Source: Phalacrocorax aristotelis
Lineage: Eukaryota; Chordata; Aves; Suliformes; Phalacrocoracidae
Direction of reading: 5' to 3'
Length of the DNA: 64,000 nt
Assembly: GCF_949628215.1 (NCBI RefSeq)
Contig: NC_134279.1
Span: 60,495,766-60,559,765 of the forward strand
Part shown: piece after piece, positions 34,833 through 48,044 of the stretch
How the letters are laid out: each line of letters opens with the position of its first letter
How positions within the stretch are numbered: position 1 is the first letter of the stretch
The notes under the pieces: generated by a model
What the model was told of the DNA's origin: nothing
The model's database searches: none
The model's input: only the letters and a program-made list of their open reading frames with translations
Program-made: the position numbers and the translations under genes

Positions 34833-37800
34833 TGAGATCCATTTTCCTGTTGTAAACTATTTTTTCACTAAAACTGCTGTGTTGCTACTTAAGCATATTG
34901 ATTTCTGGAGTACTGTCTTCCATGTTTCTCTTTATTAGAAACATATGTTGAAAAAAACACTATCCCAGAATAAAATGTAGATAACTTTTCCCTTCATTTC
35001 CAATAAAATTAATAGCAAATTGTAGATAGCTTCCAGTCCAAAATCTTATATGCCATATATTGTGTGAAAGTTTTGTGATTATACACTGAACTGGATGAAA
35101 AGGCTACAATAATACTGCTGGCATACTTAAAGAGCAAAATGCACTGAATCAGCATGATTATTTTATATGTCATTCACAGAAGATAACATCCTTCCCATTG
35201 AGACACCCTCGCTATCATCTTCACAGAATGTAAACACAAGAACACTAAAGAGTAAAAAAAAAACATCTGATGCTGAAAATATTTTTTTCTCTAGTCAAAA
35301 AGATTTATCAATAATAAGTTGAGGAATTAATTACTGTTAAACAGATATGGGGATTGATGTCAAAAGCCAAACCTTTTGTTAACAACATGTATAGACTACA
35401 TGTCATTTGACTCATTCTCCAGAAAATATGAAGCTACTACAATGAAATGTTATACCCCTTCCTGGAAAAAAAGAAAAAAGACATTTGTAAGTTAATTTAT
35501 AAATAATTCTGAGATGAGCATTAGCAAGTGCATTTAAGTAAATATTTGCAAAATCTAACTCAAATTTTAGAATGTAAAATGTTAATTTGTCTCCATTAAA
35601 GCACGCAAATCAAGGCAGAATTGTCTAAAGCATCTGCAATGTCTAATTTGATGAGCTATCTTACCATAAATATGTACACTAAAGAAAAGTTTTACCAATG
35701 TTATCTGGATAAAAATACCATTCTAACTCTGAGACTGTTGTGTTTAAAGTAATGAAGAATAATATTAATACAGAACTTTTCTGAATCTTGATGCAGTATA
35801 AAAATAACTCACAGGGACACTTGGAATTGCTAGCGTACTAATACTGTATTCTTGGCACTTGTCTGAGTATCACCTGATTCAGTATTTCAGTATTTTCAGA
35901 ATTCATAGAAGTGAATTTTGCAGTTTTTCATCTTCTATTGCATTTGTATCTTACGTTTAGGATAAATTGGTCAGTTATCTGGCATGAGAGATCTTTCCTC
36001 AGCAGCATTGCTTTGTGTAAAACAGAATATTTTGATGGGTGATACAGAATCTTCTCTCATTACTTTACAATGTATTAGGTTGTTACTAAACTGAGAAAGG
36101 ATCTAATTAAAAACAATGGGATCCATGACATGTTTGTCACTGGGATAATATGGTGTGTCAACTGAAAACAAATTTTGAGCCTTAAAACTACATTGACCTG
36201 TAATTTGTTTTTTTTTTTTTCTAATTTCTTGTTCTGATACATTCTGCTCCTTCTTCTGTCTTTTGTTTGTTTCTTTTTTTTTCTTCTCTAAGAAATCTGT
36301 AGGGTCAGCCTTTTCTACCAATTATATTTCCATAGCTGATCAGAATACTAACTACTTAGTCAATTTCTGTAGCAACTCATAATGAGCAGATGACTGCAGT
36401 GTGATGAATTACCTACCAGAGCTTAGCTAGTTCTCAGTTCATAAACAAATAGTACATAAAAAGTGATCATTAATTCATCTCATTATGTGGATAGAAATTT
36501 GATAAACATGCAACTAATTAATTAAAACTGTTACTTTCTGAAAATGTAGGTAACAACAGTCATCAGTCGGGAAGTAGATTTCTATGATGACTGTTATTGG
36601 AATAATAAAAAACCCCACAATCCCAAACATGGAAGGAAGCTTTAAGAGTTAATGTCTAACATATATAATGTCTAAATAATGAGACAACAAAATGGCTAAT
36701 TAGTATGAAGTACTCAGAATTGTTGTTTTCATCCTCCAGCTCGGGATTCAGTTCCAGGAAAGGGAGGTTTAAGTGAAATGGAGACTCAGATTCCCTTCCC
36801 TAGATTTTCTGCACCCAAGCAAAATAATAGTTTTAATGGAAGAGGAAAGCATGCCATACATTTCACAACTACAGTTATGAATGCTAGACTATAGCATTCA
36901 CCTATAGCTTTCAACTCTCAAAACATCACGTCCTTTTCAGTGTTCATCACTTTCTCCTTACTGCCTTCATCAGATCTTTCCAAAGCCTTCATCTCTTTAT
37001 GTGCCAGTAGATTTTGTGCCTTGTGCAGTGGGGTGAATTTTCTGATACTGACTTTCATCAGAAAGATGCATTATTTTTGCATATTTTTATCACTGAGGAT
37101 AAATCTTTTGTGGATTTACTGTTTCTTAGAACTGATTTCTAATTTACACAGTAAGAGAAGGGCAACTACCTTTATCCTCTGACCATGTACATATCCTGGT
37201 CATTTATTTTAGAATGTTTAGCTAAACTGTTGTCTAAAATTAACTTGCAAGTTCAGTGTCTAAGGTAGAGTCAAAATGGGTAATTAACACCACAAAACAC
37301 ACAAGAAGATAGTAGGAAAAGCAGAAAGAATACATCAATACATGCAAAATAGATAAATAACTATCAAGCAAATGAAGTAAGATAGAATCTAAGAGATGGT
37401 CTTGCCTCATCATTCTTTACTCAATCTTTTGTGACTATAAAAACATTTCCATAGTAATAATTTGTGATATCACTAATAAGGTTTATAATTTAAGAGGGAA
37501 ATAAACTGTGCAAGAAGATCAGCTTGAGAAACAGAAATCATACTTTCACACAAATATGCTTAGTATACCAACATAAATAGGAATGAGATTTTTCTGAATT
37601 TTGTGCTTTCCAGGGCTTTCTTTGACTCATAAATTTCTTTTTAGCCTTTACAGAGCAACTTTAATTACAAAAATATAACTGTCTGTTGTGAGTACGGAAT
37701 GATGGTCTATAAATGGAAAATCTAAGCTTCAACACTTGTTTCTAAACAAAATGGCTAATTCCACGGAGTCTGCTGCTTTGGCATCTCTACTTGAGAAACA

Positions 37801-40800
37801 TATAAAAGTCTGGCAATTCAGAATTTTCTGAAGATTCTAGAAAGAGCAGAAATGTATAAACTTTTCTTATAATGACCTGCTGATGTCTGGTACCATGAAG
37901 TTTTATTTTTCTGTTGTCATCTCTCAAACTTCAACTCTTCATTGAGAAGACTGATTAGAAAATACTGTAAGTGACTCCTTATGACATTTCAATGCATACA
38001 CCGAGGACTGAAATTTATAAATACGAGAATCTTAAGAGGAATATTTTTGACATGGAAATAATTCTATGAATTAATTTCTGCATTAAATTCTATTTAAAAC
38101 ATTAAAATTATTGTATTACATTACCTTGGTTTAGAGCTGTGTGTCTAGAAATATATAATCTAAAATCCACTACACACTACTAGCTACATTCATATGATGA
38201 GCTCCCCAGACTTACTATTTTATGGACTAAAAAATTATTATTTTTTTAAAGCAGATTTATATAATTTCACCTGTTTAATGACTTTGCTTTTAGTATTTCT
38301 TATCCAATAATATCACAAGTGGGAATGAAGACTGTGTTTGGATTGTTCTTTAATATTAGTCTTAATAATTGTTAAGTTGATTAGAAACATGCTATTTTCC
38401 TGAATGGATCAGTAATTGTAAACAAGATAACTTCCCATTTCTTAGATTCAGAGTTTGCGGGACTGGGTCCTGATGTATTTCACAGAAGAGAATGATCACG
38501 TTACCAAAACTAAAAATCTAGATGTCAAGAATCTGTGAAACCAATAGATTCTCAGACTCCTGTGCTGTATATGCTACTTTTCCTATTCCTGTTTTTGCGT
38601 TAGCTTTGAAAGGGAATTGATAGTTTATAGGAGCTCTATCAGTACTGTTGTTTGCCTTTTTAAAATGTTATTTTCCTTTCTGTACTGCTTTAACTTACAT
38701 AAGCAGGGGATATTTAGAAAAATATTTACAATATGTAATATATCAGTGTCCCTCCATGAAAATACAATTTCCATGATGACATTAGTGAGGTAGGAGGTTA
38801 AATCCTTCTAAAAAGCAGTAGGGTGCAAGGTCCAAAATCTCTAAGACATAATTACTTGGGTTTCTCCTCCTGTTCTCTCCACTCAATCGGGTCAGATATG
38901 AGCAATAGCTATTCAAAATTTTCAAAGAGTCTTTAAAAGTCCTGTTAAAGTATTTTTAAAAAATAATATCTTACCTAAAAAGAGCAAAAAATATAATAGT
39001 AATTTCATATCGTACATTAATTTTATATCAGAATGTCTATGAGGTGAACTTAACTCTCATGCTAAGCTCTTACATTTAAAACAGATCTAGACAGAACTTA
39101 GGATTTTTGTGAACTGATTTTCTTTAGAACAGAAGAGTTCTAATAACCCCTTAAGTAAACTAAAAGTAATTTAATGTAATTTTAGCTGTATTCAGCTGTG
39201 CAGCTACATCTTGATTAAACTTATTGTTAGACTAAGTATAATCACGTGTTGATTTTTTTTCCCCTCTCTATTTCTTTAGAGTTAAGGATCAGTTGCCTTA
39301 TTTTGATCTGCTTACACTTTAGATACACATCACCAGTTAGTGTCCTACTTCCCTAGATTTTATTTACAAGTCTATTATTCAGAGGGGAAAACCACAAAGA
39401 AATTCTGCTAATTCTATGTAACATCAGTACATTACAATATAGTAAATGAAAGGCTATTATGTTTCAGATTGGTCTGTACAGTCAAGCTCCCAAAAGAAAC
39501 GGGTTGCTGAATTGATTATAATTTGTGTGGAATTGACTGTACATGCATGTTAAGCAATTTTCCACAAAATTACACAAAATTGGAACATCACCATAGCAAT
39601 ATTCTATTGTATGCAATTGTAACTAAATATTATAACCTTAAATAGAAACTTGTTTGATATGTATCATGTTCTGTAAAATCCAGTTTTACTGAAATGAATT
39701 TTTAGAAACAGTACAACTGTTTATGCTAACTACATTTTGTAGAATTTGCTAGGAATGCAAAAAAAACCCCAAGGAAGTTCAGGTGAGTGTTTAGTGACAA
39801 CACTTAAAGATAACATGTTTGAGGGCAGCAGCAGAGAAGATGAGGTGACTTTTATTCTTCTCTTCCAGAAGCATGGTACCTTTTCTCCATGCCTCTAAAA
39901 AACCTAGCAGTGCTGCATGCAGATGCACTCAGCCTTTCACAGCCAGCTGCAGGATCTTAGCCACACATTTCAAGGCTTATGAAAAGGTTCATTCAGCTCC
40001 CATGATCTAACATACTCAAGACTTTTTAAAGTTAGTATTTTGCTTCTTTCCATTTAAAAAAAAATCTTAAATAGGAGCTCTTCCATTATCCTAAAATAGA
40101 AATTCAACAATACTTCAACTCACTCCAAACCATCTGTTTACACTCATTTCTATCACAAACTTCTCAGTGATTTGCATTTTGCCCAAGCTGTCAGTTTTGC
40201 CTTTGCCAACGTTAAATAACATCACACAACTGTGGTAGTTCTTTTCAGTCGTAGTGCTAGAATAAATTTTCAACAACAGAAGGAAAGGTTCAAGATAGCT
40301 GTATGTATATCTGAAAGTAAGCTAAAATGATATAAAAAGTAAGCAGTGCATACAGACTATATTGTTCAATACACTGGTTTTAAAATTTATGCCATCAACT
40401 ATATGCAAGTTATACAATGCAAATGCAGACATTTCTTTAATACAAGTTTGCTGTGTAAATAATGCTAACTGTAGTCTCCAAAAAACATGAATTTATAATT
40501 TCCGCCCACTTGTTAGAAAAAGAGCTCCGTTGCAATTACAAGCTAGATATGACTGAGCATTACCATCTAAAAATAGATCAAAATATATTATCTTTTCTGG
40601 TTTATATTTTGTTTTTCAGTAGTTTTGTTCCTGTTTCTCAGGGGGATATACTACCTAAAAAGAAAAAATATTAAACAAAATAAATCAAGCAATAAAATCC
40701 TTCTTATCAGAAGATGTTCCATTCTCTTTTCCATATGTTTTGAAAAACATCTCCTCCCTTTTGACTTCAGGAATACTGAAGTACGTTATGCTAATTTTCA

Positions 40801-42569
40801 GTGTCATTAATGTGCCCTTATGCCCTTAAGCAAGATGTGGAGTGAAAACGGGTCTTAAAAGAAAGGAAGAAACAGAAAGAAAGATAAATGACCCAATATT
40901 AATGAGAAATATTTTGCTGGGAACTTAACAGGAATAGGTCTCTTACTGATTGTTTAAAAAGAGTTGGTCATTGACCAGGTTTTATGCTGTAGCTCTCTGA
41001 AACCTGGGGGGTCGTAATACCAGGGCTTGAAGCTGATAAATACAGGAAGTTGTGACCAAAATATTTGTCTTTCTGACTAAATTTAAAAATTGACAAACTT
41101 GAATGGATTTATAATGTAATCAAATATGTTCTCCCATTCATGTTCCATCTACCATCTGTTGTCTACAGTAGTCTAAGGATTACAGAATTAGGTTGACACA
41201 TTTGGCTGTATTCATTTAAATATCCAAATCATTACGAAATGAGAGGGTTCTTTAGTCTTTCCTTTTCAAATTACACTTAATCTAAAAGAAAAAAACCCTC
41301 TTCATTAGAAGTTCTGAATTGTCAGCTGAAGCAAGTGAAGTTATTTTTATGTAAATGACAGATTGGCAGAGGTAGCAGCAATGCACGGTTTCTTTACACT
41401 GCCTTACTAGTGTGTATTTGATCTCAAAGGTACCTCTTTTGGGGAAAGAGTTCACTCCATTTCTCTTTTGTCCATCCTACATATTTTGCTAAAGATGGTT
41501 CTTACTGTGATGGTGGTGGCTTAAGGAAAACAAGACTGAAAACAGCTATATCAGCCTACATCTAGAATAACTTAATTGGTTTCAGTGCTGTTATTACATG
41601 CTTCAACACCAGAACAAAGATGTGTTTTAAAGACATACCTTGTGGAAAAACTGTAGAAGAATTTGAGCCAGACACATATGATGATTTTAAAAGATTTTAG
41701 CAAAGGGATAAAAAAGGAGAAAATAGAGTATAAAAGATAGTAAATACAAACAGCGGGGGGAGGAGGGGAGGGAAAAAAATCAGCAGTCATGCTTTGCTCT
41801 TGAGTCAGTGAGAAATCAGTAAAAAATTCCACTATACATCTAGTCATGAGTTGTAAACTGTAGTCAGAAACAGTCTGATGGACTAAGGAGATGTGAAGTC
41901 TCTTGGCTATCGGCCTGCGTGGCCTGTGTTAGCAGGCTACTTGCATCTCCTCAGGCGTAGACAACTAAAATTTTTAAAGTTTTATATGTTTAGGTATCAA
42001 ACAACTTCAGCATTTTTTAACTTCACTTGGGACATTTATGTACTGGAACTGCAGCACCAACAACTAGGCAAATTATCTTTTCATTTCCATGCAGTCATAA
42101 TTAACATAATTTGAACAGCAGGAAGAAGGTACTCGGAAGATCTTAGCAATTTCATTTTTTCCAAGTTATGGTAAATGATAGTATGAGTAAACGCAATTTA
42201 AGATTGATTCTGGTAGTGATCTGTTTGTGATTTATAAAAATTTAAACTCAATTTCTACTTGTTTAAAAACCAAAAATGAGAAAATTATTTTTGCAGGTAG
42301 GATTCTGGTTTGTAGCTGTAAAAAACTATTGTCTTCTATAAGTACTGTTCTCTAGTCTTTTAGCTAGATGTGCTACTTTTTAATCAAAGAAACAAGATAT
42401 AGGGCTTTCTGTTTTCTAGTTACAAATATCTCTCTCTTTAAATCTTAGAAGCTAGAAATCACTCTTTGGTTTCAAGGTAAAAAAATGACATTAGTTTCAG
42501 GTGAAAATAAAGAAATACAGAAGCGCATGGTTAGTGCATTCACAATGTTCTAACAACATAAGCATGATA
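34833..42569. other. Long unique AT-rich stretch, no gene seen
   Basis: About 7.7 kb with no recognisable mobile element. Poly-T/poly-A runs occur near 36206-36220 and 36276-36284. One exon-like pairing is at 39743-39782 (see findings). I see no protein-coding gene or RNA gene. Confidence 0.5.
39743..39782 (+). other. Candidate short exon (40 nt)
   Basis: A 40-nt segment between an acceptor (gctaactacattttgtag, AG at 39741-39742, with a good branch-point-like gctaac) and a CAG/GTGAGT donor (GT at 39783-39784). One frame is open across it (NLLGMQKKPQGSS). The acceptor pyrimidine tract is short. This may be chance; no partner exon was identified. Confidence 0.2.
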
Positions 42570-42735
42570 GATTTGTAGATTGAGATAATATCTTTTATTA
42601 ACTCAGCTGTCATGATGTAAAAATCAGACAACTTTTCAGACTCACAAGTCCCTCTTCAGATACGAAAGAAAAACTCTCTGAAGGAAAGCAGCAGCTTGAA
42701 AAACATTGATTACAGTTTGGTTAGGTAGGCACCAA
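42570..42735 (-). repeat. Old amniote interspersed repeat
   Basis: Read on the minus strand this block has a run like ctgaagagggacttgtgagtc, followed by aagttgtctgattttt and ending aataaaagatattatctc. That order resembles an ancient interspersed repeat I know from turtle, crocodile and bird genomes, which ends with an AATAAAAGATATTA-type motif. The family name is not certain. It is heavily diverged, which fits great age. The 62- to 104-codon frames over this region are chance. Confidence 0.5.
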
Positions 42736-42823
42736 TTAAACAAGCTACTAAATGTTCTTCAGTCTTTAGAAAAGTCTTTGACCAAAGGTCTTTGACAAAA
42801 AGATAAATTTTCTGAATTAATCT

Positions 42824-43267
42824 CTCTTTCTCACCCCACCAGCAAGTGGGCTGGGGGTTCACAAGAAGTTGAGAGGGGACACAGCTGGGACGGCTGACCC
42901 CAACTGACCAAAGGGGTATTCTATACCATACGGCATCATGTTCAGCAATAAAAGCTGGGGAAAGAAGAAGGAAGAAAAGTTTGGAGCAATGGCATTTTGT
43001 CTTCCGAAGTCTCCTTCTACACATGATGGAGCCCTGCTTTCCTGGAAATGCCTGAGCATCTTCCTGCCAATAGGAAGTAGTGAAAGAATTCCTTATTTTG
43101 CTTTTTGCTTGTGTGAATAACTTCTGCTTTACCTATTAAACTGTCTTTATCTCAACCTACAAGTTTTCTCACTTTTGCTCTTCTGATTCTCTCCCCATCC
43201 CACCACAGGGGGACTGAGCAAGTGGTTGTGTGGGGCTGAGTTGCCTACTGTGGTTAAACCAACAACA
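42824..43267 (+). mobile_element. LTR, ERVL-like, 5'-truncated
   Basis: Plus-strand LTR lacking about the first 130-150 bp. Homology starts near 42824-42836 (tcaccccaccagcaagtggg) and continues to the 3' end TTAAACCAACAACA at 43267. It has AATAAAAG (42947-42954) at the TATA position and ATTAAA at about 43135-43140. The left edge joins within about 100 bp of the old repeat at 42570-42735. It is the same subtype as 34300 and 55115. Confidence 0.87.
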
Positions 43268-46200
43268 TAAATTTTTTTCACCTCCAGCAGCTGATATAAT
43301 AAAGTACATTTCTTCTATCTAGAAAAGTTTTTTTTAAGGAAATTAGTAACATTACAGAAATATACTGAAAATCCCCCAGATGCCACCAGGATTTAAAGTG
43401 AGGATTGTTAAGATCCAGCAATGGCTGTATCCTCTCTCAGTGTTATTGATTCTTTCACATGAAAAAAAACCATAGTGAAAATGAAAGTGAATACTTTTTG
43501 TCCTATTTTTTGTTAAATACTTTTTCTCCAAATGTCATTTATGTAGGCACCCAGATGAGAACATAGGCATGTTTTTCTGGCACCCAGATGAGAAGGAAAA
43601 CTCTTCAAGTAAGGGACTCAAGCCTGGCCATTACACTCAGGTGCTGACCAGATTTTCCAAGCACTGCTGGGCCTGTTTTAAATGGTTATTTTTGTCATAT
43701 GTATTAATAATTTTTTCCTAGGTTTTGGTAAATAGAAGAAAAAAAATCATTTTCCTTAATGTCAAAACTTTTTTTGTGAAAGAAAGAAACAATTCAAAAC
43801 TTTCAGTTTCAGCTGAGGATTTTTAAAGTGTTGGTAATGTGTCAAAATAATTAGATGTCCTCGAGTTAAAGTCCTCATCAAGCTTCATTCTTGGTCAATA
43901 CAAACATTTCCTCACTTTACAATGACATTTCTAGATTAAGAATTATTTCATTTCAGCCAGACTTGATTCTAATCTTATGCACAATGAAACATTGTGGAAA
44001 TAGCCTCAGGAATGACCATTGATGATGAAAGCAACAAAGAGTTGTTTCAAACCAGGATGTTTAACAGGAACTCTTAATCCTATTACATCTGTCAGAACTT
44101 TTCTGCACTCAGTTTTCATTGACAAAGCTGGACCCTTTATCTTTGTAGTTTTATTGCTTAATTAAAACAGTTCTCTGACGTTGATTTAGAAACGAATCCT
44201 TATTTTTTAATAAGTGGACTTTAGGTTTTTCACTTTAATAGCGAAGGCAGAAAGCAATTGGAACATTTTATTTAATGTTATAAAGAGTTTATATTAATTT
44301 GAAGTGTTTAGGGCATGAGATTTTTCAAACTGCCAAGACCAGTTACTATAAAATTTTAAAGGAGAAGACTGATAGTAAAACCAGGTGCTGTATGCCATTC
44401 CAATAACATGCTGATTTTATAAAAACAAGCAAACAAACCAACCAACCCCAGAACAGTATTATGGACTTTCAGAATGTAAATCATTATTTTCTAGTTTGTA
44501 TCCGTCTTGAAGTATGAGTAAGCAGCTACGTAGACAAGATCATATTGTGTATCTTTTGCCAAAATTTAGATGTCTTTTCACTTCAGAAAAATGTGGGCTT
44601 TTAGTCTAACATGATTACTTTGTATGAAGTATTTGAAACAGATTTATAACATACTATTAAGTTCGTGACTTATAATAATTGAAACCCTCAACAATCAGGA
44701 AAATACTGATTAAATGTTCTGGTTATACAATTTCAGCACTGCTCCTTCTTTGAAGACCTATCTGAAGTGAGAATAAGACACTATGGATGGTCACTGTGAA
44801 TGGTGACTGCAGTATATATCAGACAATATAAAGTATATAGTATGCTTTATCTTTAGGGTATGTTTTAAACATGACTCAAACAGAATTCAGATTTAAGGAC
44901 TTAAGAGTGGCCTTAGTTTTATGGGCTGTGAGATTTGCTCTGAAGATAGCTGTTACTGTTCTATCAGAAACTGATTTCTGGCACTTCTTATGATCTTAAA
45001 TAGAGTATAAGCAAAATATAAATATGTTGAAATAACGAATATACTAAAAATTGTCAATCTCAAACAAATTCTTAGTATCTATGGGCTTCCTTCTTTAGGC
45101 ATAACTCCTTATTTCATACAAAATACAGTGTTCTTCCCAAGTTGCTAGAATTAAATACTGGAAAACATATTTTATTCCCTTTTTAAAATTTTCACTATTT
45201 AGTTTTATATTTATAAAACTTAGCCTGGCTTTATAACAGAGTACCAATTTATTGTGTGTTGTTTTTCTTTTTCCAAACTGTCCTCTAGGTTTGTAACTCA
45301 ATACAGTATTTAAGTTTGTCATAATGATCATAATATATCATCATCAATAAGGAGCGCTTAGATCTCATCTTTATGCTAAAATTGTTCTTGTCCTTGAAGA
45401 TTACTTGCTGGAGAAATTGTGCTACTTTTCAGCCTTTTTGCAGCAGCCACTAGTACTAGCTTATGAATTGTGCTAGCACAGTCATGTGTAGTATGTATGA
45501 CTATGGACAAGGTTAAAGCCATGCCTCAGGTTTTTCACCTGAAAGTAATTTCAAACAGAGACGAAATCCCACAAAAATACTTAGATGAAAATAGTAGGAT
45601 ATTGCTACGTTTTCTTAATAATTTCAATAGTAATAATAATTTAATAATAACAATAATAATTGATTGTATTTAATATTATTCTGTGAAAGGATGGACTGAA
45701 TTGAGAAAAAATAACTGTCACTTGAGGAACCTAAGATAGGTAAGTTACATAGGAACAGAAGTGTGAGACAGAAGGATAGGCACAGTGTTTGATTAATAGA
45801 AAGGTGGAGAGAGAATGAAGATGAATGGAGAGAAAAAAGCAGAGGAAACATGAGTAGGGAGTAAAATAACATATTATTTTTCCTTGATTGAGCCTAGAAG
45901 TATTAGGCTACTGTCTTGAATAAGAAAGCCAATAGGTGCTTACTACATCGTTTAAAAGATACCTTTTACTCCAACTGAAGACGACAGAAAACAGACTCAG
46001 TAGTACTACTAGATAGAGATATTATTAAAATTTTGGCAACTTACTTTAAGTTAAGATTTTTTTTACAGAATCAATAGAAGGTAGTGCTATTCAGATAGTA
46101 CTGAATTCCCAAAAGCCGCTTGGCCAAATAGTCAGGCAAACCAGGAACTGGTGGAAAGCTGGCCTTGAAATGAAGAATGTGTGACTGGCCTTGAACCTAA

Positions 46201-46599
46201 ATTAGTGATAACATAAACTTGATTGCTGCTGTCACAGGTAAAAGGGAACACAATGCAAAGGTTGACTCTTTGGCAGAGGTAAAAAATTCCCTGTTTGGAT
46301 AGAACAAATTAGTTCTACATAGTGCTTATTAAGACTAATGAGTTAAGGACAGCAAAGAGGAAAATAATGCAAAAAAAAAGTTATGGCCTAACATTACCAA
46401 GAAAGAGCACAAGCACCCAGCCTCACCTGTGGTGTCTCCAGAGCTGATCAGTTCTCACTTAACTGTAGTTTTGCTTATTTGTGCTAATTAATTTGTAGCA
46501 GTTTATCTGATATATCCTTTAACTGTTGATATATCAGGTGTCATGATGTTAGTTGTTCTATTTGTGCTTTGAAGTGGTATGGAAATCTTGAGTAGCTAT
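43268..46599. other. Unique AT-rich stretch, no gene seen
   Basis: About 3.3 kb. It contains a 15-bp direct repeat (ggcacccagatgaga) at 43546-43560 and 43579-43593, and a short AAT-rich run near 45629-45660. I see no gene. Confidence 0.5.
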
Positions 46600-46875
46600 T
46601 TTCTCCTACTGCAAGGGCTGCCTTTATGAAGCCAATGAAAAGTGGAAGTGGCTGAACATGACTGGCTGACAGGAAGCAAAGAATTAGTCTGGTTTGGTGG
46701 GTTTTAAGTTTTTTTTTTGCTTTGTTTCTGTGTGTGGCCTTTGCTTTTATTTAAATTATTTTTTTTCATTAATCTGCCTTCATCCTAACCCACAAACTTT
46801 GCACCTTATTTTCTTTCCCTGTCCTGCTGAAGGGAGGGAAGGAGAGAACATCTTAGTGGGCACCATACAATGACA
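46600..46875 (+). mobile_element. Degraded LTR-like 3' part
   Basis: The order of blocks resembles the 3' half of an avian LTR: a T-rich tract, tttgcttttatttaaatt, a cattaatctgccttcatcct polyadenylation-like region, ctaacccacaaac, a ccctgtcctgctgaaggg block and a gtgggcaccatacaatgaca end. It is related in layout, but not closely in sequence, to the other LTRs. The 5' part is unclear. It lies about 120 bp from the large LTR that starts at 46998. Confidence 0.45.
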
Positions 46876-46997
46876 CATCAAGAAACAAAATAGTAAAGTA
46901 TTTTAAATTTTTTAACTTTTTTTTGCTGTAACCTTGCTTTGTACCACTGAACTATAAATAAGAAATTCAATCTTCTGATAGCCTTTGGTTGCCTATA

Positions 46998-48039
46998 TAT
47001 GGTGAATTGACCCTGGCTGGATGCTAGGTGCTCACCAAAGCCCCCCTACCACTCCCCTCCTCAGCTGCACAGGGGAAAGAAAATATAATGAAAGGCTCAT
47101 GGACAGGGATAAGGACGGGGAGAGATCACTCACTAATTACCTTCACAGGCAAACCAGACTCAAATCAGGGAAATTAATTTAATTTATTGCCAATCTAATC
47201 AGAATAGGGTAATGAGAAATAAAACCAAACCTTAGAACCTTTGCTCTACCCCTCCCTTCTTCTCAGGCCCAACTTCACTCCTGATTCTCTACCTCCTATC
47301 CTCCCAGTGGCACAGGAGGAGGACAGGCAATGGGTGTTGCAGTCGGTTCGTCATATGTTGTCTCTGCTGCTCCTTCCTCCTCACACTCTTCTCCTGCTCC
47401 AGCACAGGGTCCCTCCCATGGGAAACAGTCCTCCATGAACTTCTCCAATGTGGGTCCTTCCCACAGGCTGCAGTTCTTCATGAACTGTTCCAGTGTGGGT
47501 CCTTTCCATGGGTGCAGTCCTTCAGGAACAGCCTGCTCCAGCGTGGGTCCCCCACGGGGTCACAAGTCCTGCCAGCAAAACTGCTCCAGCATGGGCTCCT
47601 ATCTACAGGGTCACAGGTCCTACCAGGAGCCTGCTCCAGAATGGGCTTCCCACAGGGTCACAACCTCCTGTGGGTCTCCACCTGCTCCAGCAGTGGGTCC
47701 CCCACAGGCTGCAGGTGAATATCTGCTCCGGTGCCTGGGGCACCTCCTCCCCCTCCTTATTCATTGACCTTGGTACCTGCAAGGCTGTTTCCCTCATGTG
47801 TTCTCAGTCTTCTCTCCCAGCTGCTGTTGCATAGCAGCTTTTTCCTCCTTCTTAAGTATGTTATCCCAGAGGTGCTACCACCATCGCTGATGGGTTTGGC
47901 CATGGCCAGTGGCAGGCCTGTCTTGGAGCTGGCTGGCACTGGCTCTATTGGACATGGGGGAAGCTTCTAGCAGGTTGTCACAGAAGCCACCCCTGTAGCC
48001 CCCTCCATTACCAAAACCTTGCCATGCAAACCCAATATA
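46998..48039 (-). mobile_element. Solo LTR, large tandem-repeat family, 5-bp TSD
   Basis: About 1,042-bp LTR on the minus strand, colinear with 9300-10423. The termini are TATGGTGAATTGACC at the left and CCCAATATA at the right, which are TG...CA with transitions. The 5-bp sequence CTATA lies on both sides (46993-46997 and 48040-48044), a good target-duplication candidate although AT-rich. AATAAA is read on the minus strand at about 47184-47189. The internal ~47-bp repeats are shorter in number than in the other copy. Frames of 60-145 codons here are LTR sequence, not genes. No internal retroviral sequence adjoins. Confidence 0.9.
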
Positions 48040-48044
48040 CTATA

